From NCBI GenBank assembly GCA_015066565.1, contig SVOB01000001.1, positions 248,001 through 312,000 on the forward strand: 64,000 bases of DNA, read 5' to 3'. Numbering within the stretch: the stretch's first letter is position 1; each line of letters starts with the position of its first letter. A model generated the notes under the pieces. That model had not been told where the DNA came from. It saw nothing but the letters and a program-made list of their open reading frames with translations, and made no database searches. Source of the stretch: Oscillospiraceae bacterium (GTDB lineage: Bacteria; Bacillota; Clostridia; Oscillospirales; Acutalibacteraceae). Below, one piece after another: positions 27,153 to 35,696 of this stretch. Made by a program: the position numbers and the translations under genes.

Positions 27153-28016
27153 TTATTTTTCCCAGATTGCAGAGGAACCGCAGGGAAGCACAAGTCCGCT
27201 TTCCCTTGCACGCAATCCGATTTCATCGCTCGAAACATGACCGCCGAATTTTCTCTTGACGGTTGAACCGAGAATATATTCCATAACAGCGGGTGAAAGT
27301 CCGGTAGTATATGAATTTATAAGAAACATAACAGGGTCATCACTTAAGACCTGAGAACAAAGCTCAACAAGAGGATAAACCTCGTTTTCGACCTTCCATA
27401 CCTCGCCGTTAGGCCCTCTTCCGTATGAAGGCGGGTCCATAATGATAATATCATACTTATTCCCGCGTCTGATTTCACGCTGAACAAACTTAACGCAGTC
27501 GTCAACTATCCAGCGGACGGGTCTGTCGGCAACACCTGAGGAAGCGGCGTTTTCTTTAGCCCACTGCACCATACCCTTTGAAGCGTCAACATGAACAACC
27601 GACGCCCCGGCTTTAAGGGCGCTTACAGTAGCGCCGCCCGTATAAGCAAACAAATTCAGCACCTTTAGCTGTCTGTCGCTTTTTTCAATAAGGGCTCTCG
27701 TATAATCCCAGTTAACAGCCTGCTCGGGAAAAATGCCCATATGCTTGAAGCCCATATTTTTAACGTTAAAAATCAGGTCTTTATATTTAAGCTGCCAGCT
27801 TTCAGGTAATCTTGAGTTGAATTCCCAATGACCGCCGCCGGTTTTAGAGCGATGGTACACTGCGTCGGCATTAAACCAGAGCTTATTGTTTTTTTCGGTT
27901 TTCCAGATTACCTGCGGGTCGGGACGGACCATAGTATACTTGCCCCAGCTTTCAAGCCTGTCTCCGTCAGAGCAATCTATAAGAACATAATCAACCCAGC
28001 TGTCTGCTACTCGCAT
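27153..28016 (-). CDS. class I SAM-dependent methyltransferase (RlmI-like)
   Basis: A 287-residue protein with a Rossmann methyltransferase core: motif I VLNLFAYTGGATVSALKAGA, an acidic residue in VVHVDASKGMV, and catalytic motif MDPPSYGRG. That DPPSYG form is typical of RlmI/RlmKL-type rRNA methyltransferases. The PUA domain that full RlmI proteins carry at the N-terminus is absent, so the target RNA position cannot be assigned. The gene start overlaps the glmM stop by one base. Confidence 0.8.
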   Translation of the reverse strand: MRVADSWVDYVLIDCSDGDRLESWGKYTMVRPDPQVIWKTEKNNKLWFNADAVYHRSKTGGGHWEFNSRLPESWQLKYKDLIFNVKNMGFKHMGIFPEQAVNWDYTRALIEKSDRQLKVLNLFAYTGGATVSALKAGASVVHVDASKGMVQWAKENAASSGVADRPVRWIVDDCVKFVQREIRRGNKYDIIIMDPPSYGRGPNGEVWKVENEVYPLVELCSQVLSDDPVMFLINSYTTGLSPAVMEYILGSTVKRKFGGHVSSDEIGLRARESGLVLPCGSSAIWEK

Positions 28017-29365
28017 TATACTAACCTTTCCTCAACAACCTTGGCGATACATTCGGCAAGGTATTTTATCCGGTCATAGTCTTTTCCTTCAAGCATAACC
28101 CGTACAAGCGGTTCGGTACCCGAAACACGGACGAGCACTCTTCCGTCGTTTCCGAGTTCTTCCGATGCTTCCTTGATAGCGAGCTGAACCTCTTCATCCT
28201 TATCAAGTCTCGTTTTACCGAAGTTAGAAACTCTTACGTTAATAAGAACCTGAGGAAATACGGTCATTTCATTAGCAAGCTCGGAAATCTTTTTACCTGT
28301 TCTCTTAAGAACATTAAGCACCTGTATTGCGGACATCTGACCGTCGCCCGTGGTAGCGTGGTCAAGGAAAATAATGTGTCCCGACTGCTCGCCGCCGATA
28401 GAATAGTCGTTAGCGACCATATTTTCAAGAACATATCTGTCGCCGACCTTGGTTTTTTCACATTTAATTCCGTTCTTTTCGCAGAATTCAAAAAATCCCA
28501 TATTGCTCATAACGGTAACTACTGCCGTATTATTCTTAAGCTTGCCCTCGCTCTTCATAAATTTAGCGCAAAGAGCGATAATTCTGTCGCCGTCAACGAA
28601 ATCGCCGTTTTCGTCAACAATCAACATTCTGTCGGCGTCGCCGTCAAAAGCGAAACCGATATCGCATTTATTTTCAACAACATACTTCTGAAGCTGTTCC
28701 ATGTGGGTTGAGCCGCATTTATCGTTGATATTGACACCGTTCGGCTCATCGTTGATAATATAACACTCTGCGCCGAGTCTTGTGAAAAGCTTTCTTGCGG
28801 TAACCGAAGCTGAGCCGTTGGCACAGTCAAGAGCGATTTTCATACCCTTGAAATCGCCGTCGGAGGTCATGGCAAGATGGAAGATATAATCATCAGCCGC
28901 AGTATGAGAGAACGAAATTCTTCCGACATCTCCGCCGAGCATCACGGGCGGTACCTTTGTTTCGTCAAGAATAATCTCTTCAATCTCGTTTTCAAGCTCG
29001 TCAGGTAATTTATATCCGTTATATTGGAATATTTTAATTCCGTTATATTCGCAAGGATTATGAGAAGCAGAAATCATAACTCCTGCGTCGTATTCGTATT
29101 CCTTTACGAGAAAAGCGACGCCGGGCGTCGGAATCTCGCCGACAACAAGAACGTCGGCTCCGACTGAACAAAGACCTGCCGATATAGCGGCGGCAAGCAT
29201 GTGCGACGAGGCTCTTGTATCCATACCGATAAGAACTCTCGGCTTATGTGAAAGGTTTTCTGTAAGTACCATAGCGGCGGCTCTGCCGATTTTCATTGAA
29301 AGCTCACAGCTCAATTCGCTGTTCGCAACTCCCCTTGCGCCGTCCGTACCGAATAATCTGCCCAT
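28016..29365 (-). CDS. glmM: phosphoglucosamine mutase
   Basis: A 449-residue enzyme converting glucosamine-6-phosphate to glucosamine-1-phosphate for peptidoglycan and UDP-GlcNAc synthesis. The phosphorylated serine is Ser101 in ISASHNP, the metal loop is FDGDADR, and the phosphate-binding loop RVSGTEPLVRVM is near the C-terminus. I start it at the ATG at 29365, where MGRLFGTDGARG begins as in other GlmM proteins and GGAG lies 10 bases upstream; the longer frame to 29413 would overlap ruvB and adds unrelated residues. It follows ruvB by 13 bp. Confidence 0.95.
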   Translation of the reverse strand: MGRLFGTDGARGVANSELSCELSMKIGRAAAMVLTENLSHKPRVLIGMDTRASSHMLAAAISAGLCSVGADVLVVGEIPTPGVAFLVKEYEYDAGVMISASHNPCEYNGIKIFQYNGYKLPDELENEIEEIILDETKVPPVMLGGDVGRISFSHTAADDYIFHLAMTSDGDFKGMKIALDCANGSASVTARKLFTRLGAECYIINDEPNGVNINDKCGSTHMEQLQKYVVENKCDIGFAFDGDADRMLIVDENGDFVDGDRIIALCAKFMKSEGKLKNNTAVVTVMSNMGFFEFCEKNGIKCEKTKVGDRYVLENMVANDYSIGGEQSGHIIFLDHATTGDGQMSAIQVLNVLKRTGKKISELANEMTVFPQVLINVRVSNFGKTRLDKDEEVQLAIKEASEELGNDGRVLVRVSGTEPLVRVMLEGKDYDRIKYLAECIAKVVEERLV

Positions 29366-29378
29366 TGTAAAAAATCTC

Positions 29379-30407
29379 CTATACTTCAAGTGTTTGCTGG
29401 CCCGGCATATCAATATTCATATGTTTATAGCCAAGCGGGGTTACAACTCTTCCCCTCGGCGTTTTGGCAATAAAGCCGAGCTGAAGAAGATAAGGCTCGT
29501 AAACGTCCTCAATTGTAACCGATTCCTCGCCGATAGTAGCGGCGATAGTTTCAAGTCCGACAGGTCCTCCGTTATAATTACGAATCATAGTCGTAAGAAG
29601 AAGCCTGTCAATATTGTCAAGACCGAGCTTGTCGATTTCCATTCTTGAAAGAGCAATTTTTGCGTTTTCTTCGGTGACTACGCCGTTATCCATAACCTCG
29701 GCGAAATCCCTTGCTCTTTTAAGAAGTCTGTTAGCAATTCTCGGTGTGCCTCTCGAACGTGAAGCGATTTCATCGGCACCCTTTTTGTCCATTGAAATTT
29801 CAAGAATACCTGCGCTTCGCTGAACAATCTGACTCAACTGCTCCGTTGTATAAAGCTCAAGTCGGAGAATAACGCCGAATCTGTCACGAAGCGGAGCCGA
29901 AAGCTGACCTGCCCTTGTAGTTGCGCCGACAAGAGTAAACCTCGGTAAATCAAGTCTAATCGAACGCGCAGAAGGTCCCTTGCCGATAATAATGTCAAGA
30001 GCATTATCCTCCATGGCGGGATAAAGAACCTCTTCAACCGCTCTTGAAAGACGGTGAATTTCGTCAATAAAAAGAACGTCGCCGTCATTCAGGTTAGTAA
30101 GTAAAGCCGCAAGGTCGCCCGGCTTTTCAATCGCAGGACCAGACGTAACTCTTATCTGAACGCCCATTTCATTGGCTATTATGCCGGCGAGTGTGGTTTT
30201 ACCCAACCCGGGAGGGCCGTAAAGTAAAACATGGTCAAGGTTTTCGCCTCTGTTTTTAGCCGCTTCAATATAGATTTTTAAGTTTTCCTTCGCCTTTTCC
30301 TGCCCGATATAATCGTTAAGAGTTTTAGGTCTTAAGGATATTTCTGTTTCGGAATCAGCGCTGTTGAAATCGGGTGAAACAATACGTTCGTTATTATCAA
30401 ATTCCAT
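29379..30407 (-). CDS. ruvB: Holliday junction branch migration helicase RuvB
   Basis: A 342-residue AAA+ motor that drives branch migration with RuvA. Walker [10 protein letters not shown] (64-72), Walker [10 protein letters not shown] near 115, sensor motif [19 protein letters not shown], and the C-terminal winged helix ending [18 protein letters not shown]. Normal length. Co-transcribed with ruvA (3 bp upstream). Confidence 0.97.
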   Translation of the reverse strand: MEFDNNERIVSPDFNSADSETEISLRPKTLNDYIGQEKAKENLKIYIEAAKNRGENLDHVLLYGPPGLGKTTLAGIIANEMGVQIRVTSGPAIEKPGDLAALLTNLNDGDVLFIDEIHRLSRAVEEVLYPAMEDNALDIIIGKGPSARSIRLDLPRFTLVGATTRAGQLSAPLRDRFGVILRLELYTTEQLSQIVQRSAGILEISMDKKGADEIASRSRGTPRIANRLLKRARDFAEVMDNGVVTEENAKIALSRMEIDKLGLDNIDRLLLTTMIRNYNGGPVGLETIAATIGEESVTIEDVYEPYLLQLGFIAKTPRGRVVTPLGYKHMNIDMPGQQTLEV

Positions 30408-30410
30408 TAT

Positions 30411-31019
30411 TTACACCTGCTTTGAAAGTAGTTTTAAAGCTTCCTTTATCATCTGTTCAACTGACAACGATTTATCGAGCCTGCTGACAACGGAAGCGGA
30501 CTCCGTCTGAGAATAACCGAGCATAGTAAGCGCGGAAATTGCCTCTGCCGTATTGCCCGAGGATGAAGCCTGAGCAACCTCAGCAGAAGAAACGTCGAAA
30601 ACCTCGTTGAGCATACCGGAAGCGATTTTATCCTTTAATTCCATAACAATTCTCTGAGCCTTTTTAGCGCCGATGCCCTGAGCTGTGGCGATAACTTTAT
30701 AATCACCCGCCGCAATAGCAAGGCTCAGTTCATCGGGACTTAAAACCGAAAGGATAGCAAGCGCCATTTTAGGACCTATTCCCGAAATGCTTATCAGCAT
30801 CTTAAAGCAATCAAGCTCTTTAACGGTTGAAAAGCCAAATAAATCAAGAGCGTCCTCACGGACATTGAGGTAGGTATAAACGGTTACCTCATCGCCCTTT
30901 TTAGCAACCTGCTTTAAAGTATTCATACTCGTCTGACAGTTAAATGCGACTCCGCCGCAACTGACAGCAACTGATTGAGTATCATAAAAAACAACAGTTC
31001 CGGTTAATGAATAAAACAT
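30411..31019 (-). CDS. ruvA: Holliday junction branch migration protein RuvA
   Basis: A 202-residue junction-binding protein: an OB-fold N-terminus (MFYSLTGTVVFYD), helix-hairpin-helix motifs ISISGIGPKMALAIL and ATAQGIGAKKAQRIVMELK, and the C-terminal RuvB-binding domain (EAISALTMLGYSQTEAS-like). The start is the ATG at 31019 with GGAG 6 bases upstream; the open frame extends to 31130 inside ruvC but the added residues are not RuvA. Lies between ruvC and ruvB. Confidence 0.96.
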   Translation of the reverse strand: MFYSLTGTVVFYDTQSVAVSCGGVAFNCQTSMNTLKQVAKKGDEVTVYTYLNVREDALDLFGFSTVKELDCFKMLISISGIGPKMALAILSVLSPDELSLAIAAGDYKVIATAQGIGAKKAQRIVMELKDKIASGMLNEVFDVSSAEVAQASSSGNTAEAISALTMLGYSQTESASVVSRLDKSLSVEQMIKEALKLLSKQV

Positions 31020-31029
31020 TTTGTTCTCC

Positions 31030-31524
31030 TTATTTTTTAAGTAAAGACATAAGCGAACCGCTTGAATGAGCGTGACAGATAGCCATAGCCAACGCGTCGG
31101 CAGTATCGTCAGGCTTCGGTATTTTTTCAAGATTCAGTAATACTCTTGTCATTTCCTGAACCTGTTTTTTTTCAGCCCTGCCGTAACCGACAACGCTCTG
31201 TTTAACCTGAAGCGGAGTATATTCAAAAGCAGGCACGCCGTTAAGCTCGGCTGAAAGCATTATAACTCCCCTCGCCTGAGCAACATCAATTACCGTTTTT
31301 GCGTTAGTGTTGTAAAACAGTTTTTCTATCGCCATAGCTTCGGGCTTATACTTTTCAATAAGCTGAATCATATCGTTAAAAATAATATGAAGTCTTTGAT
31401 TAAAAGGCGTTTTTGCCTCAGTTGTAATTGCGCCGTAGTCAATAACGGAAAAATGGTTTTTTTCGTAATTTATAACGCCGTAACCGACTATTGCATAACC
31501 GGGGTCAATACCAAGAATAACCAA
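31030..31524 (-). CDS. ruvC: Holliday junction resolvase RuvC
   Basis: A 164-residue endonuclease that resolves Holliday junctions. Catalytic acidic residues are Asp7 (ILGIDPGY), Glu67 (AIEKLF) and the pair near 140-143 (DDTADALA). I favour the TTG at 31524, since the GAGGT site has 7-base spacing to it and the protein then begins MVILGIDPG like its relatives; the GTG at 31533 overlaps that site. It is the first gene of a very long unit that may run through ruvA, ruvB, glmM and the ECF genes down to clpE. Confidence 0.95.
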   Translation of the reverse strand: MVILGIDPGYAIVGYGVINYEKNHFSVIDYGAITTEAKTPFNQRLHIIFNDMIQLIEKYKPEAMAIEKLFYNTNAKTVIDVAQARGVIMLSAELNGVPAFEYTPLQVKQSVVGYGRAEKKQVQEMTRVLLNLEKIPKPDDTADALAMAICHAHSSGSLMSLLKK

Positions 31525-31567
31525 AAAATTCACCTCTTTACCGTACTACTCCAATATAATTCAATAT

Positions 31568-31596
31568 ATAATACCATAAATATAATTAATTATCAA
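31568..31596 (-). promoter_or_regulatory. sigma-A promoter of the ruvC operon
   Basis: Minus-strand TTGATA (31596-31591), 17 bases, TATTAT (31573-31568), about 45 bp before the ruvC start and just after the terminator of der. Confidence 0.65.
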
Positions 31597-31607
31597 GGAA
31601 AAACACT

Positions 31608-31645
31608 AAAAAAAACGGGCTCAAAAAATAAACTTTGAACCCGTT
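31608..31645 (-). terminator. terminator of the DUF512-der operon
   Basis: Stem AACGGGCTCAAA / TTTGAACCCGTT (31614-31625 with 31634-31645) with one mismatch, followed on the minus strand by a run of eight T. It lies 13 bp after the der stop. Confidence 0.88.
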
Positions 31646-31657
31646 ATGATATTTGAT

Positions 31658-32989
31658 TTAAACGTCGTTATGCTTGCTTTCTCTTTCGCGAATTATATAC
31701 CGCGTCGGAGTGCCCTCAAGGCCGAAAACCTCGCGTATTCTGTTATCCAGATAACGCTGATAACTGTAGTGGAACAAATCTTTTCGGTTCACAAAGCAGA
31801 CAAATGTCGGCGGTCTTGTGGAAGCCTGGGTCATATAATAAATCTTAAGTCTCCTGCCCTTGTCTGTAGGCGGCTGAACACGAAGGGTCGCTTCGGCAAG
31901 AATATCGTTAAGCATACCTGTTGAAATTCTCATTGAATTCTGAGTATCAACAAAATTAATTAACTCAAACAGTCTGTCAAGTCGCTGGCCTGTTTTGGCA
32001 GAAATAAAAATAATAGGCGCATAGGACATAAACGAAAAATCGTTCATAAGTTTTTTTCTGACGGAATCCATAGTTTTACCGTCCTTTTCGACAGCGTCCC
32101 ATTTATTAACGGCAATAATACACGCCTTTCCCATTTCATGAGCAATTCCCGCTACCTTTGAATCCTGTTCGGTAAAGCCCTCGGTAGCGTCAATCATAAT
32201 AATACAGACCTCAGCTCTCTCCACAGCCATTTTAGCACGGATTACAGAGTATTTTTCAATATCATCATATACCTTGCTTTTACGTCTTAAGCCGGCTGTA
32301 TCAATAAAAACATATTTTCCGAATTCGTTTTCGATTTTACTGTCAACGCTGTCACGGGTTGTACCTGCAATATCAGAAACGATTGTTCTTTCTTCACCGG
32401 AAATAGCGTTTACAAGCGAAGATTTGCCGACATTCGGCTTACCGATTACGGCTACGTTTATATAGTCTTTTTCTTCTTCCTGCTCAGCTTTGGGAAGATA
32501 TTTACAAACCTCGTCAAGAAGATCGCCGGTTCCGTGACCGTGAACAGCCGAAACGCCTATGGGGTCGCCTAAACCGAGATTATAAAATTCATAAAACTCT
32601 GCAGGAGGTTCGCCGATTGTGTCCATTTTGTTTACGCAAAGGACAATCGGCTTTCCGCTTTTTATAAGCATAGAAGCAACGTCGGAATCGGTTGCAACAA
32701 CGCCCGAGCGTAAATCCGTTACAAGAATAATGGCGTCTGCGCTGTCAATGGCAAGCTGAGCCTGGCGGCGCATCTGGGAAAGAATAACGTCGTCTGAATA
32801 AGGTTCAATACCGCCCGTATCAACAAGTAAAAACTCATAATCCTGCCATTCGCAATCGCCGTAAATACGGTCCCTTGTAACGCCGGGAGTATCGTCAACT
32901 ATAGAAAGTCTTTTTCCGACAAGCTTATTAAAAAGAGTTGATTTGCCGACGTTAGGTCTGCCGACAATTGCAACTACGGGACGAGCCAT
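31658..32989 (-). CDS. der: ribosome biogenesis GTPase Der (EngA)
   Basis: A 443-residue protein with two tandem GTPase domains and a C-terminal KH-like domain, needed for 50S subunit maturation. First P-loop GRPNVGKSTLFN (10-21) with NKMD, second GKPNVGKSSLVN near 183-194 with NKWD, DTPG and DTAGL switch motifs in each. The ATG overlaps the DUF512 gene stop by one base. Standard length and arrangement. Confidence 0.97.
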   Translation of the reverse strand: MARPVVAIVGRPNVGKSTLFNKLVGKRLSIVDDTPGVTRDRIYGDCEWQDYEFLLVDTGGIEPYSDDVILSQMRRQAQLAIDSADAIILVTDLRSGVVATDSDVASMLIKSGKPIVLCVNKMDTIGEPPAEFYEFYNLGLGDPIGVSAVHGHGTGDLLDEVCKYLPKAEQEEEKDYINVAVIGKPNVGKSSLVNAISGEERTIVSDIAGTTRDSVDSKIENEFGKYVFIDTAGLRRKSKVYDDIEKYSVIRAKMAVERAEVCIIMIDATEGFTEQDSKVAGIAHEMGKACIIAVNKWDAVEKDGKTMDSVRKKLMNDFSFMSYAPIIFISAKTGQRLDRLFELINFVDTQNSMRISTGMLNDILAEATLRVQPPTDKGRRLKIYYMTQASTRPPTFVCFVNRKDLFHYSYQRYLDNRIREVFGLEGTPTRYIIRERESKHNDV

Positions 32990-34326
32990 TATTCCACCTC
33001 CGTTATCATTCTTATCAACTGCGCGCCGTCACAGTTATTTGGCACGATTTTTATGTTCAGTTCCTCTTCAGCCTGAACTAAAGTAACATCGTCAAGAAAA
33101 ACTCCGTCGCTTTTAACGGGATAATCAGCCCTAATCATTGAAGAAGAGATGAAAAGAGCCGAACCGAGCGGTTTACCTTTCAACTGGTCAATGAGGTCTC
33201 TTCCCGTAATAAGACCGGAAACAGTTATGTTTTTGCCGAAAAATCTGTTTTCTATTTCATAAATATGAATTTTCAAACCGTCTATTTTCTTTTCAAGCAT
33301 AGGCAAAAGCTCGCTGAAAAGAGGATAAGCAGCCTTACCGACAGCAAAGGATATTTCAAGGTCTTTTCTTGTAGGCTCGGTGTTTTCAAGCTCTTCAACG
33401 AACTGTGATTTAGTCATCGTCCACATACCGACGCCGTTTTCAAGCTGAGGATAATCCTCATAGAACTCTTCGTCCGGCAACTTTCTTCCCGCTTTAAGAT
33501 AAAATTCATCGGCAGGAAAAGCAAGCCTTGTTCCGTTTTCCTTTTTGAATTTATCGCCGAATTCTTCAATAATATCAATTACCTGAGACGCCCTTTCGGA
33601 AGTATACGGCTCAATTTTCTCAAGCCCTTCCCTGTGGTCGGTTAATCCTACGGGAACAGCAGCTATGCTCTGAACTGACGGATATAACGCCGAGAGCTTT
33701 TCAAGCGAATATTTCAACTCGTCGCCGTCATTTATAAACGGGCATAATACAAGCTGCGTATTCATTTTAATTCCCGCCTCGGCAAATCTGTCAAGTATTT
33801 TAAGACACTCGCCCGCATGAGGATTTTTCATCATCCTGACCCGAAGCTCGGGATTCATTGTATGAACCGAAACGTTAACAGGGCTGATATGCATTGAAAT
33901 AACACGTTCAATTTCATGCTCGGTCAGATTTGTAAGCGTTATATAATTTCCGAAAAGGAACGACAAACGGCTGTCGTCATCCTTAAAATACAGGCTTTCA
34001 CGCATACCTTTTGGTAACTGGTCAATAAAACAGAAAATGCAGTTATTCTTACAGTGATGCTGTTTTTCCATAAGATAAGTGTCAAAGCTTATTCCGAGCG
34101 CCTTAGTAAAATCGTTGTAGCGTAAGGGATTAATCTTTATTTTTTTCTTTTTTCCGTCGCTTTTTTCAAACTCAAAACAGAGCTTCTCTTCATCCTGGCA
34201 ATAAAAATCAAAGTCAAGCCTGTCAACTATTTCGTGAGAGTTGACGCTTAACAGACTGTCGCCGCTTCTTATTCCCTTTTTATAACATTTCGAGCCTTTT
34301 GCGACCTCTGAAATAACAACAGACAA
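32989..34326 (-). CDS. DUF512 radical SAM protein with N-terminal PDZ domain
   Basis: A 445-residue Firmicute protein of unknown function. An N-terminal PDZ-like segment (GSKCYKKGIRSGDSLLSVNSHEI) is followed by a radical SAM cluster motif CKNNCIFC (Cys92, Cys96, Cys99, the CX3CX2C form) and the C-terminal DUF512 domain with GVGMWTMTKSQF and VSGLITGRDLIDQL-like motifs. The conserved neighbour der is seen in many clostridia, hinting at a translation or ribosome-linked role, though no reaction is established. It follows rpmF by about 90 bp, separated by a terminator. Confidence 0.88.
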   Translation of the reverse strand: MSVVISEVAKGSKCYKKGIRSGDSLLSVNSHEIVDRLDFDFYCQDEEKLCFEFEKSDGKKKKIKINPLRYNDFTKALGISFDTYLMEKQHHCKNNCIFCFIDQLPKGMRESLYFKDDDSRLSFLFGNYITLTNLTEHEIERVISMHISPVNVSVHTMNPELRVRMMKNPHAGECLKILDRFAEAGIKMNTQLVLCPFINDGDELKYSLEKLSALYPSVQSIAAVPVGLTDHREGLEKIEPYTSERASQVIDIIEEFGDKFKKENGTRLAFPADEFYLKAGRKLPDEEFYEDYPQLENGVGMWTMTKSQFVEELENTEPTRKDLEISFAVGKAAYPLFSELLPMLEKKIDGLKIHIYEIENRFFGKNITVSGLITGRDLIDQLKGKPLGSALFISSSMIRADYPVKSDGVFLDDVTLVQAEEELNIKIVPNNCDGAQLIRMITEVE

Positions 34327-34352
34327 TCATTTCACCGCCATTCATAAACGAC

Positions 34353-34383
34353 AAAAAGCGGGGAAGGATTTAGCCTTCTCCGC
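34353..34383 (-). terminator. terminator of yceD-rpmF
   Basis: Ten-pair stem (34358-34367 with 34374-34383, one G-T pair), six-base loop, then five T on the minus strand. It lies 31 bp after rpmF and 26 bp before the DUF512 gene; some read-through is likely because I see no clear promoter for the latter. Confidence 0.85.
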
Positions 34384-34414
34384 CTGACAAAGAGTCAACA
34401 GAAACGAATTGGAA

Positions 34415-34603
34415 TTATGCCTCTTCCTCAACCTTAAGAACCTGTCTGCCGTTGTACTTGCCGCAGCTCTTGCAAACAACGTGAGCCTGCATAAGTTCAC
34501 CGCAGTTAGGGCACTTAACGAGTGTAGGTGCATCCATCTTCCAAACGTTTGAACGTCTCTTATCTCTTCTAGCGTGAGAAACTCTTCTCTTAGGTACTGC
34601 CAT
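34415..34603 (-). CDS. rpmF: 50S ribosomal protein L32
   Basis: A 62-residue L32 starting MAVPKRRVSHARRDKRRS and carrying a zinc ribbon with CPNC and CKSC, so it is the C+ (zinc-containing) form. The pairing with yceD upstream is the usual bacterial order. GGAGG lies upstream of the ATG. Confidence 0.97.
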   Translation of the reverse strand: MAVPKRRVSHARRDKRRSNVWKMDAPTLVKCPNCGELMQAHVVCKSCGKYNGRQVLKVEEEA

Positions 34604-34620
34604 TCTTCAGCGCCTCCTTA

Positions 34621-35106
34621 TCAATTATCATCATCGAGCAACTGCATTAAAACAGCAAGTCTCGCATCAACGGGCTTTTTACACCCGCATTGTTTTTCAT
34701 TTAAATTCGCCCCGCAAATGTGACAAAGACCTTTACAATCCTCTTTGCAGAGAAGCTGTGACGGAAGAGAAAGAATAATATCTTCTCTTATAAGCGAGTC
34801 AACGTCAAGCTTCATATTCTCAACGAGAATAAAGTCGTCATTGTCATCACTCTGAAGCTCAGTGACCAAAACGTGTTCAAAGTCAACCGTCATATCACGG
34901 GTAAACTCTTCGGCGCATCTGTCACAAAGAGCCTTGAGAACGAAATTCGCCTTGCCCTTGAAGGTAACAATCCCCGCTCGGTTTTCAATTCTTGAAATGA
35001 CATTCACGTCAGAAGAAATTAATTCTTCACCCTCGGGTGAAAAGGAATAATTAACCTCTTTAAAGGAACCGATATTATTGAAAATAACTTCTAATTCAAT
35101 AAACAT
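34621..35106 (-). CDS. YceD/DUF177 family protein (23S rRNA accumulation)
   Basis: A 161-residue DUF177 protein; relatives are needed for 23S rRNA accumulation and always sit beside rpmF. A CDRCAEEF motif at about 61-68 and a C-terminal cysteine cluster (LLCKEDCKGLCHICGANLN, then CGC) suggest a bound zinc ion. It is the first gene of the yceD-rpmF unit, with a consensus promoter 31 bp upstream. Confidence 0.9.
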   Translation of the reverse strand: MFIELEVIFNNIGSFKEVNYSFSPEGEELISSDVNVISRIENRAGIVTFKGKANFVLKALCDRCAEEFTRDMTVDFEHVLVTELQSDDNDDFILVENMKLDVDSLIREDIILSLPSQLLCKEDCKGLCHICGANLNEKQCGCKKPVDARLAVLMQLLDDDN

Positions 35107-35136
35107 AAGATTTCACCTATTCAATAAGCAAAAGGT

Positions 35137-35165
35137 ATTATACATTTATGTTCGTGATTTGTCAA
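35137..35165 (-). promoter_or_regulatory. consensus sigma-A promoter of yceD-rpmF
   Basis: Minus-strand TTGACA (35165-35160), 17 bases, TATAAT (35142-35137): a perfect match to the sigma-A consensus. Confidence 0.88.
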
Positions 35166-35184
35166 TATTTATTTTATAAAAACA

Positions 35185-35213
35185 CAAGAAAGAAGCCGTC
35201 GGAAAGACGGCTC
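35185..35213 (-). terminator. terminator of the P-loop gene
   Basis: Stem AGCCGTC / GACGGCT (35194-35200 with 35206-35212), 5-base loop, then a T-rich tail (TCTTTCTT) on the minus strand, 15 bp after the stop. Confidence 0.7.
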
Positions 35214-35227
35214 CCTTTTAACTTTAT

Positions 35228-35644
35228 TTATAAAGCCTCGCAATAATTGAAAATTCTTTCGGGAAGATTTTCCTTATCGGTTGAAATAGTGAAAGTAAAC
35301 TTGGTGTCAGTAAGCTTACTGAGGTCGTCAACCTGCTTAAGAAAATCGGCGAGCTTATCGTAATCTCTTCCGCAAATTCTGAAGGTTGCGTCAATAAAGA
35401 AATCGGTGATATCGTGGTCCCCTGCGCAAACTCCGCAAAGGAAACCGTAAAATGAATCGAATCCCGAAACTGAAAAATGGTCTGTATCAATAAGACGGAC
35501 GCTTGACTTAATGTCGTATGTAAGCGCAGGTGTTTTTTCTACGCAAACGACGTGACCGTCAGTTACTTCTGCAGCATGGTTAACAAGCTCAACAAGGTGT
35601 TTTGTCTTACCTGAGCCCTTGTTACCGATAATAATAGATATCAT
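35228..35644 (-). CDS. small P-loop protein of unknown function
   Basis: A 138-residue protein with a clear Walker A GNKGSGKTK at 7-15 and a plausible Walker B strand in DITDFFIDATF near 78-88. It lacks other helicase, kinase or ABC signatures. It looks like a compact RecA- or twitching-ATPase-like domain. I do not recognise a named family. It lies between yceD-rpmF and pgi, 52 bp after pgi on the same strand, and its terminator suggests it ends the pgi unit. Confidence 0.7.
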   Translation of the reverse strand: MISIIIGNKGSGKTKHLVELVNHAAEVTDGHVVCVEKTPALTYDIKSSVRLIDTDHFSVSGFDSFYGFLCGVCAGDHDITDFFIDATFRICGRDYDKLADFLKQVDDLSKLTDTKFTFTISTDKENLPERIFNYCEAL

Positions 35645-35696
35645 AATAATCTACTCCTTTGTTTTATGTTATCACTATTGTGTAATAGCCTTAAAA

